DNA of 64,000 bases from Leptolyngbya sp. FACHB-261 (lineage in GTDB: Bacteria > Cyanobacteriota > Cyanobacteriia > FACHB-261). A program made the position numbers and the translations under genes. The DNA lies in the NCBI RefSeq assembly GCF_014696065.1, contig NZ_JACJPL010000027.1, positions 1-64,000 on the forward strand. The letters run 5' to 3'. This document shows positions 62,448 to 64,000 of the stretch, in pieces. Below the pieces are notes generated by a model. It worked only from the letters and a program-made list of their open reading frames with translations, was not told where the DNA came from and ran no database searches. How positions within the stretch are numbered: the stretch's first letter is position 1; each line of letters opens with the position of its first letter.

Positions 62448-62572
62448 GTAGGGCAGGGAAACCCTGCCCCTACCCACGACCGTGAATTGTAAACCCCTCA
62501 ATTTTCAATGACCAATTCCGTAGGGGCAGGGTTTCCCTGCCCAATGCAACATACCCGCAAACACAAGCAATT
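62448..62572. repeat. palindromic element, copy A of two
   Basis: The inverted ends 62451-62473 and 62520-62542 (GTAGGGGCAGGG type) flank about 46 nt, followed by a conserved tail CATACCCGCAAACACAAGCA. It is non-coding. It matches copy B at 62599-62721 over its whole length. A small non-autonomous MITE-like element is the likely identity. Confidence 0.75.
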
Positions 62573-62598
62573 AGCCCCTAACAATTCCCATTCTCCCA

Positions 62599-62721
62599 TC
62601 AGGGCGGGGAAACCCTGCCCCTACCCACACACTGCATTTTGAGGTCCCCAATTTCAACGATCAATTTCGTAGGGGCAGGGTCTCCCTGCCCGGTGCAGCA
62701 TACCCGCAAACATAAGCAATT
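62599..62721. repeat. palindromic element, copy B of two
   Basis: The same structure as copy A: inverted ends 62602-62624 and 62669-62691, and a tail CATACCCGCAAACATAAGCA. The two copies sit in direct orientation about 27 nt apart. Differences are scattered, so the duplication is not brand new. Confidence 0.75.
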
Positions 62722-62743
62722 CCTTTGCCAATTCTCCTCTCCC

Positions 62744-63055
62744 ATGCGCCATCTTCTGCACCTAATCAATCTCCGCCAATTCGAGATCTCCCTCAGCTAT
62801 CTCGCCACCTATTTAGGCATTATCCAAGACTGTATTTTGCGCTTCGAACAATGGGCCAACGTCCTCTTTGTCCATCGCAAAGATCGCGGCGGCCAGTTCA
62901 TTAGTTACCGCAACCTCATCCACTGGCTTGAAGCCTACGTCCAAGCCATTCGCAACAGCCCAACCCATCAAACCCTGAAAGAACTCGGCCAACTCCTCAA
63001 AGCCGAAACCCAACGCTTCACCTACGCTGCCGACACCATCGCTTACCTGCAATGA
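62744..63055 (+). CDS. small protein of unknown function (103 aa)
   Basis: From MRHLLHLINLRQFEISLSYL. A helical soluble protein (LATYLGIIQDCILRFEQWANVL, cut here for length, then IHWLEAYVQAIRNS). The ATG at 62744 is directly downstream of repeat copy B. Its TGA overlaps the next ATG (ATGA at 63052-63055), so the two are a coupled pair. The family was not recognised; it looks like a cyanobacterial conserved small protein. Confidence 0.6.
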   Translation: MRHLLHLINLRQFEISLSYLATYLGIIQDCILRFEQWANVLFVHRKDRGGQFISYRNLIHWLEAYVQAIRNSPTHQTLKELGQLLKAETQRFTYAADTIAYLQ

Positions 63056-63372
63056 ACCCGTCATAAACCCGACTAATATTCTGGGACTACATCACTCGCA
63101 GCCTCAATCTCTCCTCACCCTCCAAACTCCTGCTCCTCGTCATCGCCAACTACATCGACCCTCGCAGCCTCAAAGCCAGCGTCCCACTCTCCCTGCTTGT
63201 CCTTCAGTGCAACCTCAAAGAGCCTGAAGTTACCCGCCTACTGCTGCCTCCTGAAGGCTGCCACTACACCGAACGCCAGCGTGTGCTCACCGACGCTGGA
63301 CGCTCCGTCACCCTCTGCAACTTGACGCCTCAACTGATTCAGCGAGCCTTGCAGTCAGTTCCAACTAGTTAA
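63052..63372 (+). pseudogene. small coupled gene with TAA at codon 5
   Basis: The ATG at 63052 overlaps the preceding stop, but codon 5 is TAA (63064-63066). The same frame then runs on for 101 more codons of protein-like sequence (IFWDYITRSLNLSSPSKLL, later LLLPPEGCHYTERQRVL) to TAA 63370. No later ATG, GTG or TTG restarts it. It is therefore a 5'-broken gene, or relies on a rare start such as ATA or CTG just after the stop. Function unknown. Confidence 0.6.
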
Positions 63373-63650
63373 CCCAGAACAGCTAGCCAAACACGATAAA
63401 CATCGACACAAATCCCTCTCAGAATTCAAGTTCCGATGCTGCTAAGCAAAAGACAACGATAGGAATTCTTGCCGATGCTTTTTTGAGCTAGCTTGACTAA
63501 GTACCAGCGCGGCTGTGTTTAAACACACAGCTCAAATCTTGTTGCAAACTTATCAATATTTTCCCTCTAGCCTGTGGCAGAGGAAAAACCATTTTTAGTT
63601 TTCTAATCTAACAGCCGTGCCCGTTACAAAGCGCAAAAAAGGATTAACCC
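63373..63650. other. intergenic region before the last gene
   Basis: About 280 nt with no gene. A possible -35 TTGACT at 63493-63498 has a poor -10 (TGTTTA) 17 nt further on. AAGGATT precedes the ATG at 63651. Confidence 0.3.
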
Positions 63651-64000
63651 ATGACAACTGAAAACGAAAAGAAGAAGCACAACACTGCCGCCAACGACCA
63701 TAAAAACGACCACAAAACAGCATCCAAGCAGGACAACCACCAGCTAGAGATTTCTGAGATTCCAGACCTCGACACTCTGCTGAAGACCGTCCAAGGCAAC
63801 CTCACTGATGTAGATGCAGACACCGCGATTGCCAGTATTGACCAGTGGACCGAAGTCCTCAGTCAGTTCAAAGACAAAGACTTGAAGCAGATCGCCAACG
63901 GTCTCAAAGAACTCAAAAAACTGCTGAGCAGTGGCGAGGCCGAAGCTGCTGATATTGGCGATGTCCTCTCACAACTAGGTCAGGAAACCGCAGGCGCCGC
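63651..64000 (+). CDS. hypothetical protein, 3' end cut by window
   Basis: At least 116 residues from MTTENEKKKHNTAAND. The start is a Lys/His/Asn-rich disordered segment, then a helical domain (DLDTLLKTVQGNLTDVDAD, LKQIANGLKELKKLL). AAGGATT gives a ribosome site 5-9 nt before the ATG. No family was recognised. It runs off the right edge. Confidence 0.6.
   Translation, partial: MTTENEKKKHNTAANDHKNDHKTASKQDNHQLEISEIPDLDTLLKTVQGNLTDVDADTAIASIDQWTEVLSQFKDKDLKQIANGLKELKKLLSSGEAEAADIGDVLSQLGQETAGA

Overview
The window reads as chromosomal DNA of a cyanobacterium, probably a filamentous Leptolyngbya-like lineage. The case rests on a helical carotenoid protein (a stand-alone copy of the N-terminal domain of orange carotenoid protein, with its carotenoid-binding residues), three cyanobacterial-type PEP-CTERM proteins, a WD40-kinase type Ser/Thr kinase, ClpC, many multidomain signalling proteins, and an abundance of WD40, TPR-like and STAND-type proteins and PIN toxins. 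The genus is inference.

Layout. 0-0.5 kb: tail of a large WD40 protein with nearly identical tandem repeats, then a structured non-coding stretch. 0.9-4.3 kb: monovalent-cation genes (TrkA-type regulator, Na+/H+ antiporter, two-helix K+-channel-like protein with an odd filter). 4.4-12.8 kb: a conflict or defence-like island holding a PIN toxin with a HicB-VapB-like chimeric antitoxin, a papain-like peptidase paired with a TIR-TM-WD40 protein, a 21-bp tandem repeat, a repeat-rich protein ending in a HEPN-like motif, and the remains of a DUF4351 (Rpn-type) protein. 13.3-15.1 kb: a histidine kinase with an AhpD-like N-terminal domain. 15.5-19.9 kb: a minus-strand sulfur-scavenging cluster (sfnG, sfnB, isochorismatase-like protein, membrane protein). 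20.5-25.9 kb: ankyrin protein, PsiE, a sugar-binding lipoprotein, and a Ser/Thr kinase gene interrupted by three in-frame TAG codons.

26.1-32 kb: dnaX and clpC with two small genes between them. 32.1-38.7 kb: a six-gene stressosome operon (RsbR, RsbS, RsbT, a HATPase-SpoIIE phosphatase, an RsbT-like/histidine kinase/receiver fusion, and a hybrid kinase). 39-46.9 kb: an LmeA-like lipid-binding protein, helical carotenoid protein, a His-rich COG0523 metallochaperone GTPase, a glycine-zipper protein, a two-gene ABC-2 exporter behind a palindromic operator, and a MATE exporter. 46.9-52.2 kb: formamidase, a GAF sensor, recR and an RDD protein. 52.5-54.5 kb: three tandem PEP-CTERM proteins plus the 3' scar of a lost fourth copy. 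54.7-59.3 kb: unknown secreted or anchored protein, alpha/beta hydrolase and an FAD amine oxidase. 59.3-64 kb: palindrome arrays, a STAND protein lacking its NTPase, a VapBC pair, twin palindromic elements, and small cyanobacterial genes, one with a TAA at codon 5.

The best candidates for something under-described are the peptidase/TIR-WD40 pair with its neighbouring HEPN-like gene, the triple-amber kinase, and the RsbT-like kinase fused to a two-component output inside the stressosome operon. All calls come from reading the sequence; no database search was run.
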